A DNA stretch of 15,847 nucleotides from Deltaproteobacteria bacterium (GTDB taxonomy: Bacteria; Myxococcota_A; UBA796): contig PALY01000155.1 of NCBI GenBank assembly GCA_002707085.1, positions 1-15,847 of the forward strand, read 5' to 3'. This document shows, piece by piece, positions 7,301 to 14,248 of this stretch. Positions within the stretch are counted from its first letter, which is position 1. Each line of letters begins with the position of its first letter. The translations under genes and the position numbers were made by a program. The notes under the pieces were generated by a model, which saw nothing but the letters and a program-made list of their open reading frames with translations, was not told the DNA's origin and did not search any database.

Positions 7301-8141
7301 AGCCAGCACTTCAGATGCAAGCCAAAAAATATCCGACTTGGAACGAGGCATGAGAGCCCTTCAAGCTGAGAAACAAGCCTTGCAGCTTCGAATGGCGGAG
7401 CAAGAAGATGCCGTCAACAAAGCGCGGATTCTCTGGGACCGCGAGCGGAACAAACTACAAGATGAAATCAATGGTTCCCAAAGTGAATTGAAGGATACCC
7501 AGCAACAGCTACGGGAATCACATGATCACCGGGCGCAACTGACAAGCGAACGAGACAAAGCAAGGTTTGAACTGCAAGATATCGAGAGCAAACTCAACAA
7601 CGCATCAACCATCCAGGCCAACATTGGTCAAGAACGAGATGAAGCCCTTCAGCAGCTAAGCATGTTCAAGGGCGAAAGAGACAAAGCTGTACAGCAAACC
7701 AATGAAACAGCAGCGAAGCTCCAGGTAGAAGAAAAACGTAGACTGGACATACAAGCCACTTTGGACAATGTGGAGCAACAAAAGGCTTCACTGGACAACC
7801 AAGGTGTAGAACATCAAAACACCATTGAGCAACTCAATCTTGAAGTCTTGGACTTGGTATCTGCTCGAAAAGAGGCCGATCGCCGAAGAGACGAGGCAGA
7901 AGAAGCGATGAGAAGCGCTCAAGATCGCTCTACACTAGAAACACAAACATTGGTGGATCGCATATCTGCCTTAGAAGAGGCTCTTGAAAAGGCCATCGAC
8001 GCTCAACAGGCTGCCGAATCAATCGCATCTCAAGAACGTCGGGCTGCTTCACAAGCAAGGCTCGCCGCAGAACCTCGTATCGCCGCATGGAAGGCCGCAC
8101 AGACGGAAGCGGATGAGTTCGAAATCGAAGATGATGAATAG
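4341..8141 (+). CDS. Pseudo-receiver plus giant coiled-coil protein (FrzS/AglZ-like architecture)
   Basis: Predicted 1266 residues. Residues about 8-120 read as a response-regulator receiver fold: beta1 VHLVD with D15, beta3 WMLIA, beta4 VILTSGG with the conserved Thr84, beta5 DLYVRRPL. The phospho-acceptor Asp expected after beta3 is missing (LIANGDTSAG), and the invariant Lys before Pro is Arg109. It is therefore probably not phosphorylated. From about 120 to 1250 the chain is one Ala/Glu/Gln-rich coiled coil with seven-residue periodicity, ending in an acidic tail (EFEIEDDE). No DNA-binding or enzymatic output domain is present. Myxococcus FrzS and AglZ, polar/focal-adhesion motility scaffolds, share this order and AglZ a similar size. 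Homology beyond architecture cannot be judged by eye, because coiled coils converge. It is coupled by a 4-base overlap to the DUF4388-TPR gene. Alternatives are a filament former or another polarity factor. Confidence 0.85.
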   Translation: MSEHEHTDDTVHLVDPDVSTLQWLQAHLADTDLEITHFSSAEDYPHAAQPPWMLIANGDTSAGRRLCDHFQRENDSATGGVILTSGGIAVPELLEHGFQEHAADLYVRRPLNTSRFTHHIQAQLEARMEARIAAREAAVAEREAQAALDLANARSERDSAQKMVERAEAQTIEANESVLAAKAETEEAREKQKAAEQAQTEAEASRDDAVLAQESAEQDREQAIENLREANHSKDLALEAQANAESLRDEARQARDLAEDQRDEANAAAAQAEKDRHNASEAQRGAEALQAQAEMDREEAIASQTHAEQVRDEAIEAKVEAETVRDSAIADRDDAIFARDTADASRLEAEQLKQSAEQAAIESEQGRTLAEEAKEHALSAQQTAEKDRAAAIVERDNAVTAKGEAEARQAEAENAQAQAEELQVQAETAKNRAEEERQGAEMIREQAIYAKEDAEKDRQDALQAKVQAEELQAQAEHQRASAESSAAQALSERTDALEAKAQAKQLQAQAESEKAQAEDKQAQAEELQAQAESAQAKAEERQAKAEERQAQAESAQAKAEELQAQAESEKAQAGELQAQAESEKAQAEELQAQAESAQAKAEERQAQAEGKQAQAEQRQTQAESEKAQAEERQAQAEGKQAQAEEQRERAREAQAHAETTRDIALAETEVANERATLADDAKVQAENRTAEAQAAQTGAETEREAAIAARDEAIATAENEQVLRTEANSKQAEAEADREAALQASLDAQEAQQAAEELQRAAEELQRAAEKAQSEAENEADQARQERDSAIEVQKAAEMAAEESDHKRVSAETAQVEAETEQLRLSEQTSKALDDAAEAERLRDSANEARDNARALQTAAETERDAALAAQTEAEQRQATAEEERETAVVNATTMAEERDSALAAQSAAEDSKQQAEADLADLQTKLDHAVEVTANIERSLSKATERLEATQDQMASARRERDETKAALQAAQEQSERTEKVLAELKASTSDASQKISDLERGMRALQAEKQALQLRMAEQEDAVNKARILWDRERNKLQDEINGSQSELKDTQQQLRESHDHRAQLTSERDKARFELQDIESKLNNASTIQANIGQERDEALQQLSMFKGERDKAVQQTNETAAKLQVEEKRRLDIQATLDNVEQQKASLDNQGVEHQNTIEQLNLEVLDLVSARKEADRRRDEAEEAMRSAQDRSTLETQTLVDRISALEEALEKAIDAQQAAESIASQERRAASQARLAAEPRIAAWKAAQTEADEFEIEDDE
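5850..6280 (+). repeat. Internal 21/42-base tandem repeats in the coiled-coil gene
   Basis: Within the coiled-coil gene the heptads become near-identical at DNA level. The 14-residue unit is AQAEELQAQAESEK with variants (AQAEERQ, AQAESAQ, AQAEGKQ), built from codon strings such as gcgcaggccgaagaactg and caagcccaagccgaatccg. The array spans roughly 20 heptads (residues about 505-645). Flanking heptads have more diverse codons, so this block looks like recent in-frame expansion that may differ in length between strains. Confidence 0.8.
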
Positions 8142-8190
8142 ACTGGACGTGGTCCACCATCACCAAGCCTAATCCGGCAACCACCCAACA

Positions 8191-9315
8191 CTATGGATGG
8201 TCTGCTATCTCTGGCTCATAGTAATAGTAGCCCACCGCTGACCGACCCAACTCTTCGTATTCATCGGTAATCCAAAGGTGAATGCGAGTATCCACAACCT
8301 GGGCCGCCACACCCGTCACATTGCCTTCAGGCGTGAGGTGTACTGGCAGCGGATTGTCTGGATGTTTCGTCCACGAAATGCCACTCGTAGATGTCGCGAG
8401 ATTCAATGTTTGATTGGTCGGGACGATGTAGTCGAAGCCACCAATACTGATGGGTTCCCAGTCGGAAAAGCCAACATAAAACATGTAGTGTGTGTCACCG
8501 GCCTTCACGACACTGGCCGCAGAAACCCCAGCCTGATCGTATGACTCTGGCCCAGCTTCCAAGGCGGGATCATCAAGAATGTCCCAGTCACTCAGGTCTG
8601 AAACTTGGGCTCGATATACATTGCACACTGGGGTCCCAAATGTACTCCCAGACTCGCCTCCGCCCAAATACCCAGTAATTCCACCACGCTCATTGGCAGC
8701 GATTCCCAAAGGCCAGCACCAATTCAAACCGTCATGATCTGCGGACAAATCAACCACTGGGTTGTCTTCATGCTGCTCCCATCGGACACCATCAGAAGAA
8801 GTCGCCACACCTAAACCCAAGATACCTTCATCCAAGAGATAGCCCTGGTAGGCCATCACATATTGGTCTTTGGCAGAGTCACGCACAACCTGCATGGCAG
8901 ACATACCATCCTGGTTCCACGCATCCTCGATACTCTCCAACAGTGGGTTTTCTGGGTGTGGTTCCCAGTCGGTACCATTGGATGAGATCGCGGTGCCAAC
9001 ACCCCAATCCCCTCCAATCTCATCGGAATCCTCAGAACCTGAATACCAGATTTGATAGAAAGAGTGACCCAAAACAGAGTTGGCGTAGAACCCCACAGAA
9101 CCGACGGACTCCCCCCACGACTCTCCCGTTCCGTCGAAGACTGGATTGCAGTCATATACGCTCATCTTGGTGTCCGAAATCGGCGTGAATGGACATTCCA
9201 TCACCGCTCCCGGGTCTACCTCCGGAGCTGTTGGTATGATCTCGTACTCCTTGGAACATCCAGACCACGTCAACAACAGTCCAAAGGCAATGGAAAGCTT
9301 ACAATCCAAATGCAT
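8191..9315 (-). CDS. Lipoprotein with GH43/GH32-like beta-propeller blades
   Basis: Predicted 374-residue lipoprotein. ATG 9315 is preferred to 9336 because GGTGGGG lies seven bases before it and the signal then ends at lipobox WSGC (Cys20, +2 Ser). Recurrent blade motifs are visible: YQIWYSGS...GVGTAISSNGTDWEPHPENPLL (88-126), YVMAYQGY...LGVATSSDGVRWEQHEDNPVV (152-188) and YMFYVGF...LNLATSTSGISWTKHPDNPLP (277-324). This is the sequence style of five-bladed propellers of GH32/43/68/130 and related non-catalytic proteins. Acidic candidates exist, but I cannot assign a catalytic triad, so hydrolase activity is not established. The start overlaps the end of the upstream Cys-rich lipoprotein gene by 17 bases, implying co-translation. 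It converges with the coiled-coil gene 49 bases away; no clear terminator is seen there. Confidence 0.8.
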   Translation of the reverse strand: MHLDCKLSIAFGLLLTWSGCSKEYEIIPTAPEVDPGAVMECPFTPISDTKMSVYDCNPVFDGTGESWGESVGSVGFYANSVLGHSFYQIWYSGSEDSDEIGGDWGVGTAISSNGTDWEPHPENPLLESIEDAWNQDGMSAMQVVRDSAKDQYVMAYQGYLLDEGILGLGVATSSDGVRWEQHEDNPVVDLSADHDGLNWCWPLGIAANERGGITGYLGGGESGSTFGTPVCNVYRAQVSDLSDWDILDDPALEAGPESYDQAGVSAASVVKAGDTHYMFYVGFSDWEPISIGGFDYIVPTNQTLNLATSTSGISWTKHPDNPLPVHLTPEGNVTGVAAQVVDTRIHLWITDEYEELGRSAVGYYYYEPEIADHP

Positions 9316-9559
9316 TGTCACACCCCACCATCCCATATGTGTCGCATTCTTCTACCGCAGAAATACAGCTTAGGTACCCATCAGCGTTAATGCCCCAACC
9401 CGACTCGTAGGAGCAGCCCTGCTCACAAGAGTCATGTGATGGAAATGCACTGTATCCACATTCATCCACCAAAATTGTACAGATCTCTTCGCATGGACCT
9501 GCATCTTCCTTTTCTGCACACGCATACAGAAATGGAAAAACAATCAGCCAGATTCTCAT
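9299..9559 (-). CDS. Small Cys-rich lipoprotein
   Basis: Predicted 86 residues. ATG 9559 is preferred over GTG 9565 because GAGGTG directly precedes it. The short signal MRIWLIVFPFLYAC carries lipobox LYAC (+2 Ala). The mature part holds eight more Cys in a CEEIC / C / SC-x3-C / C-x6-C / C spacing, suggesting four disulfides and an exported compact fold. Similar small Cys-rich lipoproteins are frequent in Myxococcota, but I do not recognise a named family. It is first in a two-gene minus-strand unit: its 3' end overlaps the start of the propeller lipoprotein gene, so the two products may act together. Its promoter would lie in the 86-base divergent gap before 9646. Confidence 0.75.
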   Translation of the reverse strand: MRIWLIVFPFLYACAEKEDAGPCEEICTILVDECGYSAFPSHDSCEQGCSYESGWGINADGYLSCISAVEECDTYGMVGCDNAFGL

Positions 9560-9645
9560 GGTCACCTCTTCAAACAGAAGGATAGCTGAAACTACTGCTA
9601 CACGGTTCCCTTGATTACAAGTAAAGAAGAAAGAATGGAGGCAAA

Positions 9646-11424
9646 ATGCGTTGTTGGTTGTTTTCTATTGTCGCTTTAGGTTGCGCCCCGGCAATCGAAA
9701 AAAAGGACACGAACAACGAGTCATTATTCCAATGTGACCCCGTCCCATTGGATGTCCCCACCAGTGATTTCTTTACCGACATATCCGAGCAAAGTGGTAT
9801 TCAACTGGACAACTACGATCCTGACCCACCAGCCGGAATGCAAATCAATGACCATTCACGATTGGCATTCGCAGACATCAATGGCGACGGGTTTGATGAT
9901 GCCGTCATGCACAGTCTTTACCCAAACCCAGCGAATGGTGTGCCATTCGAACACTTGGTGTTCTTAAACAATGGTGATGGCACATTTCGCGACCACTCGG
10001 ATGCATCAGGACTCAGGGATATTCAAGCGGCATTTTTTGCCTTTGCAGATATCGACAATGATGGGGACCAAGACATCTACGCCGGACTGGATCTACCAAA
10101 CTATCAGAGCCACAGATCTGCGATTCTATTGAACGATGGTACGGGTGCATACACAACCTTGGACGACGCGGGTGTCGGCATCTACCCCTCCCTCGCCTCT
10201 GCCGCGGTATTCGCCGACTTCAATAACGATGGCAATGTAGATCTTTTCGTCGGAAATGGGCACACATCCTACGCGGCAGAAGACACGCTGTTCTGGGGAA
10301 ATGGCGATGGGAGCTTTGAAAAGGACGCAAGCGCCCTCACCGATCCGCCAGCACAACCCTCCAATGGTGCCGTCACCTGTGACTATGACAAAGACGGAGA
10401 CCTCGACATTTTCGTGGCCACTTATGGCGTGAGTTCCAACTACGGTCACAATCACCTGTGGCAGAACAACGATGGGACATTCATAAATGTGGCCAGAGAG
10501 GCTGGGTTCGAGAGTCTTGCAACGGGAAATTACATTCTTCCACAAACGGATCATGGTGAAGAGCATGAACCGGATGTCAGTGCGGACGAACAAGTCGGTT
10601 CCAATGCTTTCGGTATTGATTGTGCAGATGTGAATGGAGACGGGCTTCCCGACGTATGGATGGCTGCGATCTCACACCCCGTGCCTACCGACTACAATCG
10701 TCTGTGGTCAGACCCATCTCAGCTGCTCATCAACCAAGGAGATGGAAGTTTCGAAAACACCTATTTGGAAAAGGGAATCCCCTTCAACGAAGGAGATATT
10801 GATGCCGCCATTGTGGACTTTGACAATGATGGGCGTATGGACCTCTCTGTTACACGCGACCCAAAATATGAGAATCGCTACACGGATCCAGAGCAGTTGG
10901 CCTGGCTTGGCTTGATGTGGCAACGAGAGGATACCAGTTTCGCTTCCGTCGGAATCAACAGTGGAATCAATGCCGATGATGACGATGAATTTGAGCGCAT
11001 GCGTGGCGGACAAAACCATGCATGGTCTGACATTGATCACGATGGAGACCTCGACCTATTGGTCGGGGGCCGTGATCAAGGGGGTGGACGGCCAAACTTT
11101 TTGTTCGAAAATGAGTTGGGTCAGAACCAGCGATGGGTCGCGATTTCTGTAGAAGGTGATGGCGACGAGGTCCACGCCGATGCATTCGGTACCACCATCA
11201 CCTATGACTGGGGTGATGAACAAATCGTCCGCGAGAAGAAGTCCAGCCGTGGGACGTACAACTCAGAAGACAGCCGTGTGATGCACATTGGCATCGGAGA
11301 TAGAGACTGTTCAGCATCGATCTCCGTACTTTGGCCGAACGGAATCGAAGCGGTCTTTTCCTGGGAAGACATTGGACACGAACAGTTCGTTCGTATCCGC
11401 TACCCAGATCAGGTCCTTAAATGA
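9646..11424 (+). CDS. VCBS/FG-GAP repeat lipoprotein with C-terminal ASPIC/UnbV domain
   Basis: Predicted 592 residues. GGAGG lies four bases before the ATG. The very short signal MRCWLFSIVALGC gives Cys13 as the lipidated residue (+2 Ala). At least seven Ca-binding loops of FG-GAP/VCBS type recur: DINGDGFDD (77-85), DIDNDGDQD, DFNNDGNVD, DYDKDGDLD, DVNGDGLPD, DFDNDGRMD and DIDHDGDLD. Each is followed by a hydrophobic strand and often by NNGDGTF/NQGDGSF. This predicts an integrin-like beta-propeller. The last roughly 90 residues (NQRWVAISVEG...VREKKSSRGTY...HIGIGD...SVLWPNG) match the ASPIC/UnbV pattern, though the usual SNRDGIGA segment is degenerate. Surface adhesion or carbohydrate binding is inferred. 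It ends four bases from the convergent gene at 11429. Confidence 0.9.
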   Translation: MRCWLFSIVALGCAPAIEKKDTNNESLFQCDPVPLDVPTSDFFTDISEQSGIQLDNYDPDPPAGMQINDHSRLAFADINGDGFDDAVMHSLYPNPANGVPFEHLVFLNNGDGTFRDHSDASGLRDIQAAFFAFADIDNDGDQDIYAGLDLPNYQSHRSAILLNDGTGAYTTLDDAGVGIYPSLASAAVFADFNNDGNVDLFVGNGHTSYAAEDTLFWGNGDGSFEKDASALTDPPAQPSNGAVTCDYDKDGDLDIFVATYGVSSNYGHNHLWQNNDGTFINVAREAGFESLATGNYILPQTDHGEEHEPDVSADEQVGSNAFGIDCADVNGDGLPDVWMAAISHPVPTDYNRLWSDPSQLLINQGDGSFENTYLEKGIPFNEGDIDAAIVDFDNDGRMDLSVTRDPKYENRYTDPEQLAWLGLMWQREDTSFASVGINSGINADDDDEFERMRGGQNHAWSDIDHDGDLDLLVGGRDQGGGRPNFLFENELGQNQRWVAISVEGDGDEVHADAFGTTITYDWGDEQIVREKKSSRGTYNSEDSRVMHIGIGDRDCSASISVLWPNGIEAVFSWEDIGHEQFVRIRYPDQVLK

Positions 11425-11428
11425 ACGA

Positions 11429-11755
11429 CTATAAAGAGATCTTATCAATCTGGACTTGGTCCCCTACACGCTGGTACTCAAACGTGTAGTCCAAGCCTTC
11501 AGGCCCAATTCGAAATCCACCGGCACCAGCCTTGGATAGGTCTTTCATCAGAACTTCAATCACCGGTGCAGTCTTGACCTGTGGACCCGCCTTTGAAAAC
11601 TCGGTCTTCACAAAGTCAGAAATCGCTTCCAAGGTGTACGGAAGTTCTGCAATGCGTTCACGAACTTCACTTTGTACCGGTGGTGCTTGATCCTCAGCAT
11701 GCACCACAGATGGAACCCCCAGCAGAGCCAAACAAATACCGATCGAACGAATCAT
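11429..11755 (-). CDS. Small exported protein of unknown function
   Basis: Predicted 108 residues. ATG 11755 is preferred to the upstream start at 11776 because GGGAG sits seven bases before it. A typical Sec signal peptide (MIRSIGICLALLGVPSVVHA) ends with VHA and probable cleavage before Glu21. There is no lipobox, so the product is probably periplasmic or secreted. The mature part is a helix-rich stretch (about 29-68), then a short Gly-rich turn and beta strands (GLDYTFEYQRVGDQVQIDKISL). I recognise no family. It converges with the VCBS lipoprotein gene with four bases between stops, and is divergent from the cytochrome c gene across 143 bases. Confidence 0.75.
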   Translation of the reverse strand: MIRSIGICLALLGVPSVVHAEDQAPPVQSEVRERIAELPYTLEAISDFVKTEFSKAGPQVKTAPVIEVLMKDLSKAGAGGFRIGPEGLDYTFEYQRVGDQVQIDKISL

Positions 11756-11898
11756 CAGGTCACTCCCTTGGAGCATTTGCGCCCCAGCCCTGTATTGAGA
11801 ATGTCACGCGAGGCGAGAGTCTGCAAGATCTGTAGCAATTCTAGCGTACTCACATGTGTTTTATGGCATGATTCCCAAGACGTACAAAAGGAGACCGT

Positions 11899-12234
11899 AT
11901 GTTCACCACTAGACTGCTACCGTTGGCCTTGATGACCTTGTTCATAGGTTGCAACAAAGACGCCGTAGACTCGGGAGTCACCGAAGAAGAAGTAGAACCC
12001 GTAAATGGTGCCGAAGTCTACGCAGCCAGTTGCGCAGGCTGCCACAGTGCGGACGGCACAGGAGCCACAGGCCCCAGCTTGGTTGAATCCGTGCCCACAC
12101 TGAGCGACGAAATTCTATTGGATGTGATTGAAAACGGCGTAGGCTCTATGCCAGACATGGGACTATCCACTCCAGAAGCAGATGCGGTCTTTTTGTACGT
12201 ACGCGGAGAATTCGGGGAATTCGGTGGCGCATAG
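11899..12234 (+). CDS. Monohaem cytochrome c lipoprotein
   Basis: Predicted 111 residues. AAGGAG lies five bases before the ATG. The signal MFTTRLLPLALMTLFIGC gives lipidated Cys18 (+2 Asn). The haem site is CAGCH (45-49), in the class I context GAEVYAASCAGCHSADGTGATGPSL. The sixth ligand is probably Met84 or Met87 in GSMPDMG. The remaining C-terminal helix (EADAVFLYVRGEF) is typical of small c-type cytochromes. As a membrane-tethered electron carrier it could feed the neighbouring di-iron oxygenase-like membrane enzymes or a terminal oxidase. That link is speculative: they are separated by 108 bases and a possible terminator. Confidence 0.9.
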   Translation: MFTTRLLPLALMTLFIGCNKDAVDSGVTEEEVEPVNGAEVYAASCAGCHSADGTGATGPSLVESVPTLSDEILLDVIENGVGSMPDMGLSTPEADAVFLYVRGEFGEFGGA

Positions 12235-12246
12235 ACCATAAAGGTG

Positions 12247-12270
12247 GCTTCACAGCTGAGTGAAAGTTTT
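12247..12270 (+). terminator. Weak possible terminator after cytochrome c gene
   Basis: CTTCAC and GTGAAAG pair with one bulged A around the loop AGCTGA and are followed by TTTT. The stem is short and only moderately GC-rich. Its position 13 bases after the cytochrome c stop, before the ribosome site of the hydroxylase gene, is suitable. Partial readthrough into 12343 is possible. Confidence 0.35.
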
Positions 12271-12342
12271 GCCACAACCATCTACATGAATTGGTAAATC
12301 AAAGCAGCGATGGATGGTACTCTAGTCTGAGCAGGAGACATA

Positions 12343-13044
12343 TTGGACTTGGCGCTCGGAACATTGATGATCTACATGGGCATCAATGTCTTGGGACTTC
12401 TATGGACCGTTGCCACCATCCACTTCGGCATTCCAGACTCCCTGCGGATCCAAGACCGGCCCCACCCATGGTCTACTCTGTGGAGCAGACTTCCTCTGAT
12501 TGGATTTAATCAGCTGGTATTGATGGCCCTAGCTTGGGCTGGACTGACCGCATTTGGCCATCTCTTTCAAGCGCAATGGCCGGGGATCAGCACCGTCATC
12601 CTACAGCTTCTTGTGATTCATGTATTGGATGACATGTTCTTCTACATGTGGCATCGCTTGATTCATGAAAACAAGTGGCTGTACAACAAGGTCCACCGGA
12701 TTCATCACAGGGCGTTCTCACCGCTCCCCATCGAGTACATCTACGTGCACCCTGTAGAGTGGCTGGTCGGTTCGGCTGGCCCCTTTATCGGCTTGGTATT
12801 GGTGTTTTCCATCTGGGGTGCCATCCCAATAGCGACATTCTGGCTGTATTTGATCATCCGAAACCTACACGAACTGGACATCCACTCTGGTATTCATTCA
12901 CCGATCGGACGGCTCATCCCCCTGTATGCAGCGGCAGAACACCATGATTTACACCACTCCAAACCCACCAAAGGAAACTACGCCTCGACGTTTACAGTCT
13001 GGGACCGGGTGCTGGGAACTTACTGGCGACCAGGTGAAAGGTAG
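12343..13044 (+). CDS. Fatty acid hydroxylase / sterol desaturase superfamily membrane protein
   Basis: Predicted 233 residues with a TTG start supported by AGGAG five bases upstream. About four hydrophobic segments (5-28, 52-73, 83-100, 144-173) flank the His clusters of the di-iron superfamily: HRLIH (104-108), HRIHH (118-122), H136, H176/H181/H185 and HHDLHH (200-205). The C-terminal NYASTFTVWDRVLGTYW is a further family hallmark. Members insert oxygen or desaturate sterols, fatty acids, sphingoid bases or carotenoids; the substrate cannot be told here. It converges with the AGMO-like gene and their 3' ends overlap by 25 bases. The length fits compact bacterial members. Confidence 0.9.
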   Translation: MDLALGTLMIYMGINVLGLLWTVATIHFGIPDSLRIQDRPHPWSTLWSRLPLIGFNQLVLMALAWAGLTAFGHLFQAQWPGISTVILQLLVIHVLDDMFFYMWHRLIHENKWLYNKVHRIHHRAFSPLPIEYIYVHPVEWLVGSAGPFIGLVLVFSIWGAIPIATFWLYLIIRNLHELDIHSGIHSPIGRLIPLYAAAEHHDLHHSKPTKGNYASTFTVWDRVLGTYWRPGER

Positions 13045-14237
13045 CCATTCCTGAACCAAGGGATGCTCACCACAGAAAACAGAGTGAGCAATGCGAAGAT
13101 CATCTGCACCTGAACATTACTGCTTTCGATAGCAACGGTAGCAGCAGCACCCCCGACACAAAGCAGACGAGGTATTTCAACCCAACGGGTCCACGCACTT
13201 CCTTCGAAAATACCGACCCACCCCATACACGTCCAAAAAATGTATCCGGCACCAACGGCCAACCACACAGGGGGCCATACGTTGACGAAAGCAATGACAC
13301 ATCCCGTCGCTGCCGAAACGGGCAACAAATGGGCCATTGTGTACAAATGAAGCCCTGGCGATGCATCCGAATCGTAGCCGCGATTGGGGGCTGGAAACGG
13401 AACAGCGGCCACCCCGTCTGGGGTCCACCCTGGCTCGGCTATCCAGACACGAAATTTGTCTGCAAGCCGGGGCATTGAGAATGAAGCGTTCATCAAAGAA
13501 ACAAAAGGCTGCACATTGGCCGTCACTGGATTCCATGACCGCAAAGGTTTCATTATGCCGTACAATGGCTCCTCTTTTTCTTCCTCAAAAGTACCGAACA
13601 TCCGATCCCAAATAATGAAAATCCCGCCGTAATTCTTATCGATATATTGGGGATTGGTACCGTGATGAACTCGGTGATGGCTTGGAGTATTCATGACCCA
13701 TTCAAAGGGACCCATTTTGCCAATGAACCGCGTATGAATCCAAAACTGATACAGCAGATTGATGGCGTACGATAATCCATACACCTCTGGTGGGAGGCCC
13801 AAAACAGCAAGAGGGATGTACACCAACCACCCGGAAAACTGCGCAAACCAAGGCTGTCGAAGGGCCACTGCAAGATTGTATTCTTCACTTTGATGGTGGA
13901 CCACATGGCTCGCCCAGCCAAAATTTACACGGTGAGAAAACCGATGATAGCCGTAGTAGCAAAGGTCCACTCCAACAATACCAAGAACCCATGTCCAGAC
14001 CGATGATGAGGACATCTCCAACAGTCCCCATTGGGAGTACACCCACGTGTACAGGCCAAATGTGATCCCGGCTACAACCAGACCAATCATCTGATCACCC
14101 ATCCCACACGCCAAATCACTCACTGCATCATTAATGCGGTAAAACGGTCTCTTTTTACGTCTGGAAACAAACCACTCAAAACAAATCAATCCGATAAATA
14201 CGGGAACGGCAACGCCAATCGGATTGATATTTGTCAC
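13020..14237 (-). CDS. Alkylglycerol monooxygenase (AGMO/TMEM195)-like di-iron membrane protein
   Basis: Predicted 405 residues; GTG start with GGGAGG four bases upstream, itself overlapping the end of the preceding sulfotransferase gene region. His boxes: HRFSH (98-102), HVVHH (111-115), H168 and HHRVHH (187-192). The segments EEYNLAVALRQ, NLLYQFWIHT, MGPFEWVMNTPSHHRVHHG and YIDKNYGGIFIIWDRMFGTFE are characteristic of the AGMO branch of the sterol-desaturase superfamily. AGMO cleaves the ether bond of alkylglycerols using tetrahydrobiopterin; bacterial members are mostly uncharacterised. Four or more extra hydrophobic segments fill the C-terminal third (about 305-395), as in animal AGMO. It follows the sulfotransferase gene by 11 bases, so they probably form an operon. 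Substrate in this organism is inferred only. Confidence 0.88.
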   Translation of the reverse strand: MTNINPIGVAVPVFIGLICFEWFVSRRKKRPFYRINDAVSDLACGMGDQMIGLVVAGITFGLYTWVYSQWGLLEMSSSSVWTWVLGIVGVDLCYYGYHRFSHRVNFGWASHVVHHQSEEYNLAVALRQPWFAQFSGWLVYIPLAVLGLPPEVYGLSYAINLLYQFWIHTRFIGKMGPFEWVMNTPSHHRVHHGTNPQYIDKNYGGIFIIWDRMFGTFEEEKEEPLYGIMKPLRSWNPVTANVQPFVSLMNASFSMPRLADKFRVWIAEPGWTPDGVAAVPFPAPNRGYDSDASPGLHLYTMAHLLPVSAATGCVIAFVNVWPPVWLAVGAGYIFWTCMGWVGIFEGSAWTRWVEIPRLLCVGGAAATVAIESSNVQVQMIFALLTLFSVVSIPWFRNGYLSPGRQ

Positions 14238-14248
14238 GATGCCTCCCT

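Noticed and set aside
8142..8190. Possible terminator between the coiled-coil and propeller genes
   Set aside because: Only a 4-bp TGGT/ACCA palindrome and a distant 6-bp match are seen, with no T-run. Too weak to call.
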